From an uncultured Varibaculum sp. (GTDB lineage: Bacteria; Actinomycetota; Actinomycetes; Actinomycetales; Actinomycetaceae), in NCBI RefSeq assembly GCF_902489465.1, contig NZ_CABTZZ010000002.1, positions 1 to 64,000 on the forward strand: 64,000 bases of DNA, given 5' to 3'. Below the pieces are notes generated by a model. It saw nothing but the letters and a program-made list of their open reading frames with translations. It searched no databases and was not told the origin of the DNA. Below, piece after piece: positions 20,645 through 28,278 of this stretch. The translations under genes were made by a program, and so were the position numbers. The number at the start of each line of letters is the position of its first letter. Positions within the stretch are counted from its first letter, which is position 1.

Positions 20645-21629
20645 GGTTCTTATCCGTTCTCACCTGAGCAGCGTTTTCACAGGCGGCAACCAGGTTCGCG
20701 GTTTCCGGGTCGGCCGCAAAAACCTCTTCGTTAGGACGCGGCCCAGATAGCACCCCATCGGTTACTCCTTTTACTCCCAGGCGCAGCATCTTTTTCTTTT
20801 CCCCGCTGGATAGCCACATTCTGAACCAGCGCACGATCGTGGAACCGCCGTAAAGTAGCCGGTCCAGAGGTAGTAATCCCCGCGACCGCAATAGGAACCA
20901 AATTTTATTGCGAGTCTCGTAATAAAAACGATCCCCGGGATCATCGGTAGCGGACGCGGCAGCGCGGGTTTTATGTACTACCACCGAAGCTGGTACGTAC
21001 AATCCGATCCGGTGTTTCAGCAGCCGGGCGGTGTATTCCAAGTCATCATTCCAAATAAAGTAATCAGCAATCGGCAGACCGCTCCTGCGCACCTGTGCTA
21101 CCTCTACCAGTATCGACACGAAGGAGGCCGCACGTACCTGGCGCATTCCCAGACTCCGGGCGACCTGTTTGCGGTCCGGTGATACTAGCGGTCTTTCCCG
21201 ATGGGCATTCATGGGGTGTTCACTACCGTCTGTCCACTGTGCCTTTGATGCCAGGAGCGCTGGGGAGCCGGGATAAGTCTGCCCGGCTATTAGCAGTTGT
21301 TCTAACGCATCCGCTGTAGGAATGGTGTCGTCATCCATGATCCAAATGAAATCCTGGCTTTCCAGCTCTTTATAGGCAAGAGCGTGTGCGATTCCCGCAC
21401 AAAAACCACCTGCCCCGCCGGTGTTTTCTGAAAGCTGTATTACTCGGTCAACTACCGGGTGCTGTTGGGCAATACGTGCAGAATCATCAGTTGAAGCGTT
21501 ATCAATCACGATTACCCGTTGGACTGGCCTGGTCTGCGCGGCGATTGCATCCAGACATTCGCGAAGTAGTTTAGCGCGGTTATAAGCTACTACCACCGCA
21601 GATACCTGACGTTCTTCGCCCATTGCCAT
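20637..21629 (-). CDS. GT2-family glycosyltransferase, GlfT1-like
   Basis: 330 residues of a GT-A fold. VVVAYNRAKLLRECLDAI opens the nucleotide-binding domain, IDNASTDDSA follows, WIMDDDT supplies the metal-binding DDD, and FIWNDDLEYTARL the catalytic-base region. This combination and length resemble mycobacterial GlfT1 (Rv3782), which starts galactofuran on the lipid-linked linker. The association with glf and an ABC exporter supports transfer of galactofuranose, which is an inference. It is first in the operon, with AAGGAG just before ATG at 21629. Confidence 0.85.
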   Translation of the reverse strand: MAMGEERQVSAVVVAYNRAKLLRECLDAIAAQTRPVQRVIVIDNASTDDSARIAQQHPVVDRVIQLSENTGGAGGFCAGIAHALAYKELESQDFIWIMDDDTIPTADALEQLLIAGQTYPGSPALLASKAQWTDGSEHPMNAHRERPLVSPDRKQVARSLGMRQVRAASFVSILVEVAQVRRSGLPIADYFIWNDDLEYTARLLKHRIGLYVPASVVVHKTRAAASATDDPGDRFYYETRNKIWFLLRSRGLLPLDRLLYGGSTIVRWFRMWLSSGEKKKMLRLGVKGVTDGVLSGPRPNEEVFAADPETANLVAACENAAQVRTDKNHG

Positions 21630-21652
21630 ATCTCCTTTGGTTAGTTTTTTCC

Positions 21653-21680
21653 ATCATATCTAAGCGGCGAAATACCCAAA
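21653..21680 (-). promoter_or_regulatory. Candidate promoter of the galactofuran operon
   Basis: On the minus strand TTTGGG (21680-21675) and TATGAT (21658-21653) are spaced 16 bases apart, 24 bases before the GT2 start codon. The -10 match is good and the -35 weak. No terminator or other gene separates it from the start. Confidence 0.35.
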
Positions 21681-21753
21681 CAGCGATCGTCTAAATTATT
21701 TTCACTTGTGTCCTCCCCTACCCGCGGATCAAATACCACATCGCCTTCCCCGT

Positions 21754-21867
21754 ACAAAAACACCCTCCATAGACAAAAACACCCTCCAGCGCCGGGAAAA
21801 AGACCCGAATCTAGCGGCTCCAACACAACTAGGGAGGGTCATCCTGTCGCTGGAGGGTGATTTCGTC
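21754..21867. repeat. Composite repeat module 1: two 19-bp units, 41-base centre, two inverted units
   Basis: Two tandem units containing ACAAAAACACCCTCCA start at 21754 and 21773, exactly 19 bases apart. A 41-base centre (21789-21829) follows. Two tandem units in the opposite sense then occupy 21830-21848 (degenerate) and 21849-21867. The units on the two sides are near reverse complements, so the module is a large imperfect palindrome. No coding potential is evident. It lies between the divergently placed ends of the glycan operon promoter and the fba terminator. Confidence 0.8.
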
Positions 21868-21907
21868 AGATATTAGGAAGAAAAGCGAGCAATTATGCCC
21901 GCCCAGG

Positions 21908-22116
21908 ACAAAAGCACCCTCCAGGGACAAAAACACCCTCCAGCGCCAATAAAAACACGTTCACCTAGCCCCCAAAACACAACCCCGGAGGACGGTCTTG
22001 TCCCCGGAGGGCGATTTCGTCGCGGGAAGGTGGTCTTGTCCCCGGAGGGCGGTTTCGTTTCCGGAGGGTGGTTTTGTCCCCGGAGGGCGATTTCGTCGCG
22101 GGAGGGCGATTTTTTC
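21908..22116. repeat. Composite repeat module 2: two 19-bp units, 41-base centre, seven inverted units
   Basis: This repeats module 1 shifted by exactly 154 bases: A-type units begin at 21908 and 21927, a 41-base centre spans 21943-21983 and matches the first centre at about two thirds of positions, and B-type units begin at 21984. The B side is expanded to seven head-to-tail 19-bp units ending at 22116, with consensus close to CCCGGAGGGCGATTTCGTC. The unit length is not a multiple of three, arguing against coding. The array stops 36 bases before the fba terminator hairpin. Confidence 0.85.
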
Positions 22117-22142
22117 CGGTACTAAGTCTCGGTAATAAAATG

Positions 22143-22187
22143 CAAGAAAAAAGGGTAGCACTGGCGGAAAATCCGCCAGTGCTACCC
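22143..22187 (-). terminator. fba: Rho-independent terminator of fba
   Basis: A perfect 16-bp inverted repeat (22153-22168 and 22172-22187) with an AAA loop. On the minus strand it is followed by TTTTTTCTT. It begins 33 bases after the fba stop codon. Confidence 0.9.
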
Positions 22188-22220
22188 TGGAATCTTTAGG
22201 TAACTAGCTAAACAGCAAAG

Positions 22221-23243
22221 TTACTTCATCTTGGTGCCGACCGAGCCGAGGCGTTCACAAGCCTCAACTACGCGCGCCGCCATACCGGCTTCGGCAGCTT
22301 TGCCCCAAGAACGCGGGTCGTACTGCTTCTTGTTGCCGACCTCGCCATCAATCTTCAGAACCCCGTCGTAGTTCTTCATCATCCAGTCAGCTACCGGACG
22401 GCTGAAGGCATACTGGGTATCGGTATCTACGTTCATCTTGATAACACCGTTGCGAACCGCAGTAGCGATCTCCTCGGCACTAGATCCAGAGCCACCATGC
22501 ATTACCAGGTCGAACGGCATTTCTTTACCGACTTTAGCTCCGACCTCTTTCTGAATATCGCCTAGGATTTCTGGGCGCAGTTTAACGTGACCGGGCTTGT
22601 AAACGCCGTGTACGTTCCCGAAGGTCAAAGCGGTAATGTAACGACCCTTCTCACCCAAACCTAGAGCTTCAATAGTCTTTAGACCATCTTCAGCAGTGGT
22701 GTACAGCTTTTCGTTGATTTCCCCAACAACGCCGTCTTCTTCGCCACCGACAACCCCGATTTCAACCTCCAGGATGGTGTTGGCTTTAACTGATAGCTCT
22801 AGCATTTCCTTAGCGATTTCCAGGTTCTCATCTAGCGGTACTGCCGAGCCATCCCACATATGAGACTGGAAGAAAGGCAGACGCCCAGCCTTTACTTCTT
22901 CAGCTTCCATTTCCATTAGCGGACGGATCCAACCGTCAATTTTCTCTTTCGAGCAGTGGTCAGTATGCAGCGCCACGGTAACGTTGTAGCCCTTGGCGAT
23001 TTCACGAGCATAAGCGGCCATGGCCAGGGAACCAGCTACCCGGTCATTCACAGTGGAACCTGACCAGAAATCCGCGCCACCGGAGGATACCTGGATGATG
23101 CCATCAGATTCAGCTTCCGCAAAACCACGAATCGCGGCGGTTAGCGTTTGGGAAGAAGTAACGTTAATCGCGGGATAGGCGAATTTGCCTTCCTTAGCAC
23201 GGTTAAGCATTTCGTTATAAACATCAGGGGTTGCGATTGGCAC
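22221..23243 (-). CDS. fba: Class II fructose-bisphosphate aldolase
   Basis: 340 residues. Zinc-binding histidines are seen in VALHTDHCSKE, in NVHGVYKPGH and in LVMHGGSGSS, and the conserved NVDTDTQYAF is near the C-terminus. It splits fructose 1,6-bisphosphate in glycolysis or joins triose phosphates in gluconeogenesis. It sits 55 bases after the methyltransferase gene and has its own terminator. pgi and pfkA, the two steps before it, are 16 kb away in this window. Confidence 0.97.
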   Translation of the reverse strand: MPIATPDVYNEMLNRAKEGKFAYPAINVTSSQTLTAAIRGFAEAESDGIIQVSSGGADFWSGSTVNDRVAGSLAMAAYAREIAKGYNVTVALHTDHCSKEKIDGWIRPLMEMEAEEVKAGRLPFFQSHMWDGSAVPLDENLEIAKEMLELSVKANTILEVEIGVVGGEEDGVVGEINEKLYTTAEDGLKTIEALGLGEKGRYITALTFGNVHGVYKPGHVKLRPEILGDIQKEVGAKVGKEMPFDLVMHGGSGSSAEEIATAVRNGVIKMNVDTDTQYAFSRPVADWMMKNYDGVLKIDGEVGNKKQYDPRSWGKAAEAGMAARVVEACERLGSVGTKMK

Positions 23244-23298
23244 TGTGGCCCTCCTTTTCTAAAGTTCTTACGGGTCTCATTCTCTCACAAGGTAAAGC

Positions 23299-23928
23299 TT
23301 ACTGCAGGGTCTTGTGTCCCACGGTTTTGTTATGTTGAATCACCCACGCCCACATGGCAACGGCGGCAGCTGCTCCTACATTGATAGAACGGGTAGAACC
23401 ATACTGGGTAATCTCGTAAACTGCCGCGCATTCCGCAATCATTTCTGGACTCAAACCGTTCGCCTCAGAGCCAAAAACCAGGCAACAGCTCTGCGGTAAA
23501 ACTGCGCCCTCTAGAGGCTGAGAACACTCAACATTGTCAATCCCAATCAGGGTAATCCCGCTCTGCCGCGCCCAATGCGCAAAAGAAGAAGCGTCTGGGA
23601 AATGGTCTACATGCTGGTAGCGGTCAGTTACCATCGCACCGCGTTTATTCCAGCGGTGTACCCCCACAATATGTACCGAGTTTGCGCCAAACGCGTTAGC
23701 AGAACGCACAATGGATCCGATATTGAAATCATGGTCGAGGTTTTCGATAGCCACCTGAAACGGGAAACGTTCACTATCTAGGAAATCGCGAATAGCATCC
23801 CGCCGCCAATAGCGGAAACGATCTTCCACATTCCGGCGGTCGCCTCCCGCCAGCAAATCAGGATCCCAATGATCGCCCTCTGGCCAGTTTTCCGGGCCTC
23901 CCGGCCATGGACCAACTCCGTTACCCAT
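23299..23928 (-). CDS. SPOUT (TrmH/SpoU family) RNA 2'-O-methyltransferase
   Basis: 209 residues. The SPOUT knot motifs are present: DHDFNIGSIVRSANAFGA (motif 1, with the catalytic Arg), LVFGSEANGLSPE (motif 2) and QYGSTRSINVGAAAAVAMW (motif 3). The target is a tRNA or rRNA ribose, but the exact site cannot be told from sequence. It starts 3 bases after the SDR stop codon, in a pyrE-SDR-methyltransferase transcription unit, possibly extending to fba. Confidence 0.9.
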   Translation of the reverse strand: MGNGVGPWPGGPENWPEGDHWDPDLLAGGDRRNVEDRFRYWRRDAIRDFLDSERFPFQVAIENLDHDFNIGSIVRSANAFGANSVHIVGVHRWNKRGAMVTDRYQHVDHFPDASSFAHWARQSGITLIGIDNVECSQPLEGAVLPQSCCLVFGSEANGLSPEMIAECAAVYEITQYGSTRSINVGAAAAVAMWAWVIQHNKTVGHKTLQ

Positions 23929-23931
23929 ACC

Positions 23932-24705
23932 CTAGACCCGGAAACGGTCACGCTGGAGGTAACCGGTAAACCGGCACACCAGGGAGCGGGGTGCTTTCCA
24001 AGTCAAGAAATCCATAACCTTATAAATCACGGAAGGCACCGAGATTACCTTGCCCCGCGCCAAGTCATTCAAAGCCTGTTCCACCACGTATTCCGGGGTT
24101 AGCCGGGCAATAGTGGGCACGTCCTCGATTTTGGTAGTGATTTTACTGAAGAAGCCGGTATCGGTAGTGCCGGGTTTCAGCGCCATTACCTGTACTCCGC
24201 TGCCGCGCAGTTCCTCGGCGAGGGCGCAACTAAAGATTTCTACCCAGGTCTTATGGGCAGCGTAGGTTCCCATCGCCGTTCCAGATGCTACCGAGGACAC
24301 ATTCAAAATTGCACCCCGTCCGCGCCGGCGCATCCGAGAGGCCGCGGTTTGTGACAGCAGCATTACCGCCCTCACCATCACGTTTAGCCCCCGTACCTGT
24401 TGGGAGGCCGATCCGTCCACAAAATCTTCTGCCAGGGCGAAACCAGCGTTATTAACCAGCAGCGAAATCGGGCGTTCGGAGGCAGCCAAGCGGCGCGCAA
24501 CCGCTTTTAGCCCCGGTTGGGTAGCCAAGTCTGCGGGTAAAACCTCACAGGTAACCCCATAGTAATTCTCGATGCGTTGCGCCTCGGTCACCAAAACATT
24601 TTCCCGACGGGCAACCATCACCACATTGTGTCCGCGCCCTGCCAACTGGTTACAAAACTCTAGCCCTAGCCCACTGGAAGCCCCAGTTACTAAAACCCAT
24701 GACAT
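23932..24705 (-). CDS. Short-chain dehydrogenase/reductase
   Basis: 257 residues, classical SDR. The NAD(P)-binding TGASSGLG is at residues 7-14, NNAG near 88, the catalytic Ser in LNVSSVASG, and the YxxxK pair in YAAHK. An Arg-Arg after the first strand (VARREN) suggests NADPH. A C-terminal amphipathic region (SVIYKVMDFLTWKAPRSLVCRF) may touch the membrane, as in DltE-like SDRs. The substrate is unknown. It is 2 bases from pyrE, so cotranscribed with it. Confidence 0.88.
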   Translation of the reverse strand: MSWVLVTGASSGLGLEFCNQLAGRGHNVVMVARRENVLVTEAQRIENYYGVTCEVLPADLATQPGLKAVARRLAASERPISLLVNNAGFALAEDFVDGSASQQVRGLNVMVRAVMLLSQTAASRMRRRGRGAILNVSSVASGTAMGTYAAHKTWVEIFSCALAEELRGSGVQVMALKPGTTDTGFFSKITTKIEDVPTIARLTPEYVVEQALNDLARGKVISVPSVIYKVMDFLTWKAPRSLVCRFTGYLQRDRFRV

Positions 24706-24707
24706 CT

Positions 24708-25283
24708 TTAATCCCCCTCGATTCCTAAATCTGCCAAATCTAGTGCCGCCAGATATTTCCAGCCAGCCTGATTAACCTTTTGCTTCGCTACATCACCACG
24801 GTCTACCACTACCGCTACGCAGAGTACTTTGGCGCCTGCTTTTTCTGCCGCCTGGGCTGCTTGAATAGGCGAGCCGCCGGTGGTGGAAGTATCTTCCACG
24901 ATTATCACCTGTTTGCCCGCAATATCTGGGCCTTCAATCTGACGCCCCATGCCGTGATCTTTAACTTCTTTACGAACCACAAACGCGTCGATATCGAGCC
25001 CGCGCGAAGCCGCCGCTTGCATAATCGCGAAAGCTACCGGATCGGCTCCCATCGTCAGCCCGCCGACTGCGTCAATATCCTCTGGCAGAAAGCCTGCTTC
25101 TTCTAACAGGTCAAGCAGCACATGCCCAATTAGCACCGAAGCCTCATGATGCAGAGTTGAACGCCGCAAATCAATATAGAATGAGGATTTTTTACCACTG
25201 GCCAGCGTGAAATCGCCGTATTTAACAGATAGCTCTTTGATTAAGGAAACCAAACGAGCCTTTTGAGAATCATTAGCGGTCAT
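24708..25283 (-). CDS. pyrE: Orotate phosphoribosyltransferase
   Basis: 191 residues from ATG at 25283; the frame continues upstream to 25337 but would run into the xthA start. The PRPP loop is VIIVEDTSTTGGSPIQAAQAAE, and DFTLASGKKSSFYIDLRR and GGLTMGADPVA are family motifs. It makes orotidine 5'-phosphate in pyrimidine synthesis. No ribosome binding site is obvious, so the mRNA may be leaderless. Only 41 bases separate it from divergent xthA, and an inverted repeat fills them. Confidence 0.95.
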   Translation of the reverse strand: MTANDSQKARLVSLIKELSVKYGDFTLASGKKSSFYIDLRRSTLHHEASVLIGHVLLDLLEEAGFLPEDIDAVGGLTMGADPVAFAIMQAAASRGLDIDAFVVRKEVKDHGMGRQIEGPDIAGKQVIIVEDTSTTGGSPIQAAQAAEKAGAKVLCVAVVVDRGDVAKQKVNQAGWKYLAALDLADLGIEGD

Positions 25284-25294
25284 GACATTCAGTT

Positions 25295-25314
25295 TATCGG
25301 TTTTGTTACCGATA
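25295..25314. promoter_or_regulatory. Inverted repeat in the 41-base pyrE/xthA divergent gap
   Basis: TATCGGT (25295-25301) and ACCGATA (25308-25314) are exact 7-bp arms around a 6-base spacer. The site is 11 bases upstream of both start codons, where -10 elements of leaderless divergent transcripts would lie. It could be an operator for a dimeric regulator. Confidence 0.35.
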
Positions 25315-25324
25315 TGGTTAGCAC

Positions 25325-26125
25325 ATGAGGATTGCAACTTGGAACGTTAATTCGATTCGCGCCCGATATGAGCGGGTGAGCGCATTTTTAGAGCGGGAAA
25401 ACATTGATGTTTTGGCGATGCAGGAAACCAAATGTCGCCCCGCGCAGTTTCCTGCTGAACCTTTCACCGCTGCCGGATACCAGGTCGCAGTGCATGGAGC
25501 GAACCAGTGGAATGGGGTGGCGATTATTTCTCGGGTGGGTCTAGAGGACGTGCAGCGAGATTTTCCCGGGCAACCAGCCTACGCTAACCCCGGGAAAGAA
25601 CCGGTAGTGGAGCCGCGCGCAATCAGCGCCACTTGTGGCGGGCTGCAAGTTTTTTCCCTCTATGTCCCCAATGGGCGGGAGCTTGCTCACCCTCACTACC
25701 GCTATAAGCTCTCCTGGCTAGCGCGGCTCCGCGAACACGCATCCTCGCTGTTAGAGGGGGATTCCCAGGCGGAAATAGCGCTGATGGGAGACTGGAATAT
25801 CGCCCCCTTTGACCAGGACGTGTGGGATTTGGAAGTGTTTGCAGGCGCCACCCACGTGTCTGCACCCGAGCGGGAGGCTTTCTTCGCTTTCGAGGATGCC
25901 GGATTTACCGAAGTTACCCGTGACCTGTTTGATCAGTACACCTATTGGGACTATAAACAGCTGCGGTTCCCTCGAAATGAAGGAATGCGGATTGATTTTG
26001 CCTATTGCTCCCCTGCCCTGGCAAAACGGGTCACGGGAGCGCAGTCTTTGCGCGAGGAACGCAAAGGCAAAGGGGCATCTGACCACGTACCGGTGATTTT
26101 AGAGGTGGCTCCTAAGAACCATTAA
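25325..26125 (+). CDS. xthA: Exodeoxyribonuclease III
   Basis: 266 residues of the EEP nuclease fold. MRIATWNVNSIRAR gives the metal-site Asn, QETKCR the catalytic Glu, LMGDWNIAP the Asp-Asn pair, and the end has GKGASDHVPVILE with the catalytic Asp-His. It cuts at abasic sites and removes 3' blocks in base-excision repair. No clear ribosome binding site precedes ATG. Its stop codon shares the TTAA with the stop of the convergent serine hydrolase. Confidence 0.95.
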   Translation: MRIATWNVNSIRARYERVSAFLERENIDVLAMQETKCRPAQFPAEPFTAAGYQVAVHGANQWNGVAIISRVGLEDVQRDFPGQPAYANPGKEPVVEPRAISATCGGLQVFSLYVPNGRELAHPHYRYKLSWLARLREHASSLLEGDSQAEIALMGDWNIAPFDQDVWDLEVFAGATHVSAPEREAFFAFEDAGFTEVTRDLFDQYTYWDYKQLRFPRNEGMRIDFAYCSPALAKRVTGAQSLREERKGKGASDHVPVILEVAPKNH

Positions 26126-26985
26126 GCGGCTTGGGCTACTTCCCGCAGGGCACGGTTTAATTTCGGCCATAGCTGCTTGTGGAGGGCGCAGAAAGGCTCT
26201 TGCCCTAAAAAGACCGCTCCTAGGTTCGCTAGAGGATCAATCCACAAAAATGAACCGGATTGCCCAAAATGGCCGTAAGTTTGCTCACTGGAATCAGGAA
26301 GCGTCCAGTGCGGATCTTTGGCGGCGCGGATTTCGCATCCTAATCCCCAGGCATTGTCGCGGTGAAAGCCGTAGCCGGGCACCACTCCCGGAAGCTGCAT
26401 CCCATCACTACCTGACCAGGCAGCAAACAGCTTTGGGGAGAGGAAACGCGGACAGGCGGCCTCGAAAGCAAACGCCAAGAGTTCCCGCAGGCTTCCGTAC
26501 ATTCCCCAGGCGGGCGATCCCTTCAGCTGGCGTTTTATTCCCAGGGGTGAAAACACCATTTCTTGCGCCCAGACAGTAAAAGGAATCCCGGAGCGCTGGC
26601 TGAGTAGTTCGCCAAGAATCTCATACCCGGAATTGGAATACACCCGGCGGCTACCGGGGGCACGGGTAAACTCCCGTTTTTCATGACCCAGGCCGGCCCG
26701 GTGCGCCAGCAGGTCAGCGACATTTACCGGGCGGGGCTCGCTAACTCCTGGTAGCTGTGGCAGGGGCTCGCTAAGATCGAGGACTCCGTTTTCTACTGCC
26801 CCCAAAATAGTGCGGGAAGTTAGCAGCTTAGTGACCGACATCCAAGGATAAACTTTATCCTGGTCACCCCAGCTTCCAAGTAGCTGACAGCTCCCTGGCA
26901 AAGATGCAGATTCATAGGAAAAAAGCGCGCAGGAAACCGGAAAAGGAAATTGCGCTAGCACCGCAGCTACTGGATCAGAAGCCAT
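26122..26985 (-). CDS. Beta-lactamase family (class C-like) serine hydrolase
   Basis: 287 residues with the penicillin-binding fold signatures: SVTK (SxxK) near residue 50, YSNSGY (YxN) near 115, and a HFG triad in GHFGQSG near 240. No signal peptide is visible, so it is probably cytoplasmic and more likely an esterase or peptidase-like enzyme than a drug-resistance beta-lactamase. It lies 12 bases downstream of the TetR-family gene and may be cotranscribed with it. Confidence 0.85.
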   Translation of the reverse strand: MASDPVAAVLAQFPFPVSCALFSYESASLPGSCQLLGSWGDQDKVYPWMSVTKLLTSRTILGAVENGVLDLSEPLPQLPGVSEPRPVNVADLLAHRAGLGHEKREFTRAPGSRRVYSNSGYEILGELLSQRSGIPFTVWAQEMVFSPLGIKRQLKGSPAWGMYGSLRELLAFAFEAACPRFLSPKLFAAWSGSDGMQLPGVVPGYGFHRDNAWGLGCEIRAAKDPHWTLPDSSEQTYGHFGQSGSFLWIDPLANLGAVFLGQEPFCALHKQLWPKLNRALREVAQAA

Positions 26986-26997
26986 CCGGGATAGTTC

Positions 26998-27993
26998 CTA
27001 GAAGGGGCGAGCTGCCATAACTGCGGTAAGTGCCGCCACCGCTTCACGCGGCACGACGCCAACATCCGCCAAGGTGTTGTATTCCTCGGTTTCGAGAACG
27101 CTGTTGATAACCAAGCGCCCCAGCAAGTCGATACTGAGAGCCTGGTTTTCTTGTGCGTACTCCAGGTCGTTGGCATTCAGGATGCCGGAACGAACAATCT
27201 TGTCCAGGATGTCTTCGGGCACGTCCGAAAGACCGTATTTCTCCATTTCTTGGGAGGAAAGGCTGATGTATCCCTTTTCCAACAAATCTTCCAAGGTAAA
27301 CCCAGTCACCTGTTCGATTGCAGCCATTGCCGAGGGGGTAGCAAAACCGCTGGACATGATGGCACGGAGCGCCTTGGGGTTGGAAAGATCGACCTGATTA
27401 ATAATCAAGTTAGTGAGGGAACCGACCACATCTACCCCGTCCCTGTTGTAGAGCCACTGGATATGCAGGCCGTACCATTCGGCCAGAAGGGAATGCGCCA
27501 GTGTCTTCGGATCGGCATCTTTGTTAATCAGATCGTCTGTTTGTAGCTGACTAAATGCACTAGTCAGCACACTTTGCAATCCTTCAAACCGGGCTGCGAA
27601 GTGGTCATGGGCGGGGTGTACCTCGTTAGAGGCTTCCACCGAAAGCATGCACTCCATTTCCACGATCGTGGGGTTAGAGCTAAGTTCTGTAGAAAGTTCA
27701 GTGAAGGCGTTGAACACTCCGAAAGGCTGCATATGCCGCATAGCCTGCACGTCGAAGTTAGAGCGATCCTCGTAGCGTTCAATAACCGCCATGAGTAGGG
27801 CTTCTTTGGAGGGGAAGTGATAGATGACCCCCGGGTGGGAAATACCAACACGGCGAGCCACATCGCGCATAGATAAGCCGTGGTAGCCAACTTCCGCAAT
27901 CATGTCTACGGTTGCGTCAAGTATGGCTTCGCGTCGAGCTACGCCACCGGCGTAAGGCCCACGCTCCCCGCTCTTGTGTGCTGGTTTGGGCAC
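26998..27993 (-). CDS. TetR-family regulator with long C-terminal extension
   Basis: 331 residues; usual TetR regulators have about 200. Residues 18-65 form the helix-turn-helix (AILDATVDMIAEVGYHGLSMRDVARRVGISHPGVIYHFPSKEALL). Residues 66-205 look like a normal ligand-binding domain. The last 125 or so residues form an extra, mainly helical domain with two similar stretches, TLEDLLEKGYISLSSQEM and PEDILDKIVRSGILNANDLE. The inducer and the job of the extension are unknown. The downstream serine hydrolase is the likeliest partner. Confidence 0.85.
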   Translation of the reverse strand: MPKPAHKSGERGPYAGGVARREAILDATVDMIAEVGYHGLSMRDVARRVGISHPGVIYHFPSKEALLMAVIERYEDRSNFDVQAMRHMQPFGVFNAFTELSTELSSNPTIVEMECMLSVEASNEVHPAHDHFAARFEGLQSVLTSAFSQLQTDDLINKDADPKTLAHSLLAEWYGLHIQWLYNRDGVDVVGSLTNLIINQVDLSNPKALRAIMSSGFATPSAMAAIEQVTGFTLEDLLEKGYISLSSQEMEKYGLSDVPEDILDKIVRSGILNANDLEYAQENQALSIDLLGRLVINSVLETEEYNTLADVGVVPREAVAALTAVMAARPF

Positions 27994-28220
27994 CTGGGCA
28001 TCCCCCTCCCTTTTGCCTACCGCCTATTATCTTTTCTATATCTGGGCACAAAAAACCCAAGCTCTAACTAGGATACAGTTTTTCCCCTCAAACCACCTAA
28101 CAAATCGACTAGATTTCGTAAGCGAATTACATAAACGAAGATCACATTAAGAGTTTATTTACTTATTCTAATAAAAGCACCCACACATCTCATGCGATCG
28201 CCAGTTATTAGTAAAGAAAA

Positions 28221-28263
28221 CGCAAAAAGTAGCGCCGAGAACCTTCGACCCCGGCGCCACTTT
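28221..28263 (-). terminator. clpB: Rho-independent terminator of clpB
   Basis: Arms at 28226-28237 and 28252-28263 pair over 12 bp with one mismatch, enclosing 14 bases. On the minus strand the stem is followed by TTTTTGCG. It lies 16 bases after the clpB stop codon. Confidence 0.75.
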
Positions 28264-28278
28264 GCTGACGCTATGTCA

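Noticed and set aside
21984..22116. CRISPR array
   Set aside because: The 19-bp units are head to tail with no spacers, opposite-sense copies are nearby, and there are no cas genes.
21895..22125. Short frames within the 19-bp repeats, on both strands
   Set aside because: The 19-base period shifts frame every unit, so the peptides are repeat translations with no ribosome binding site.
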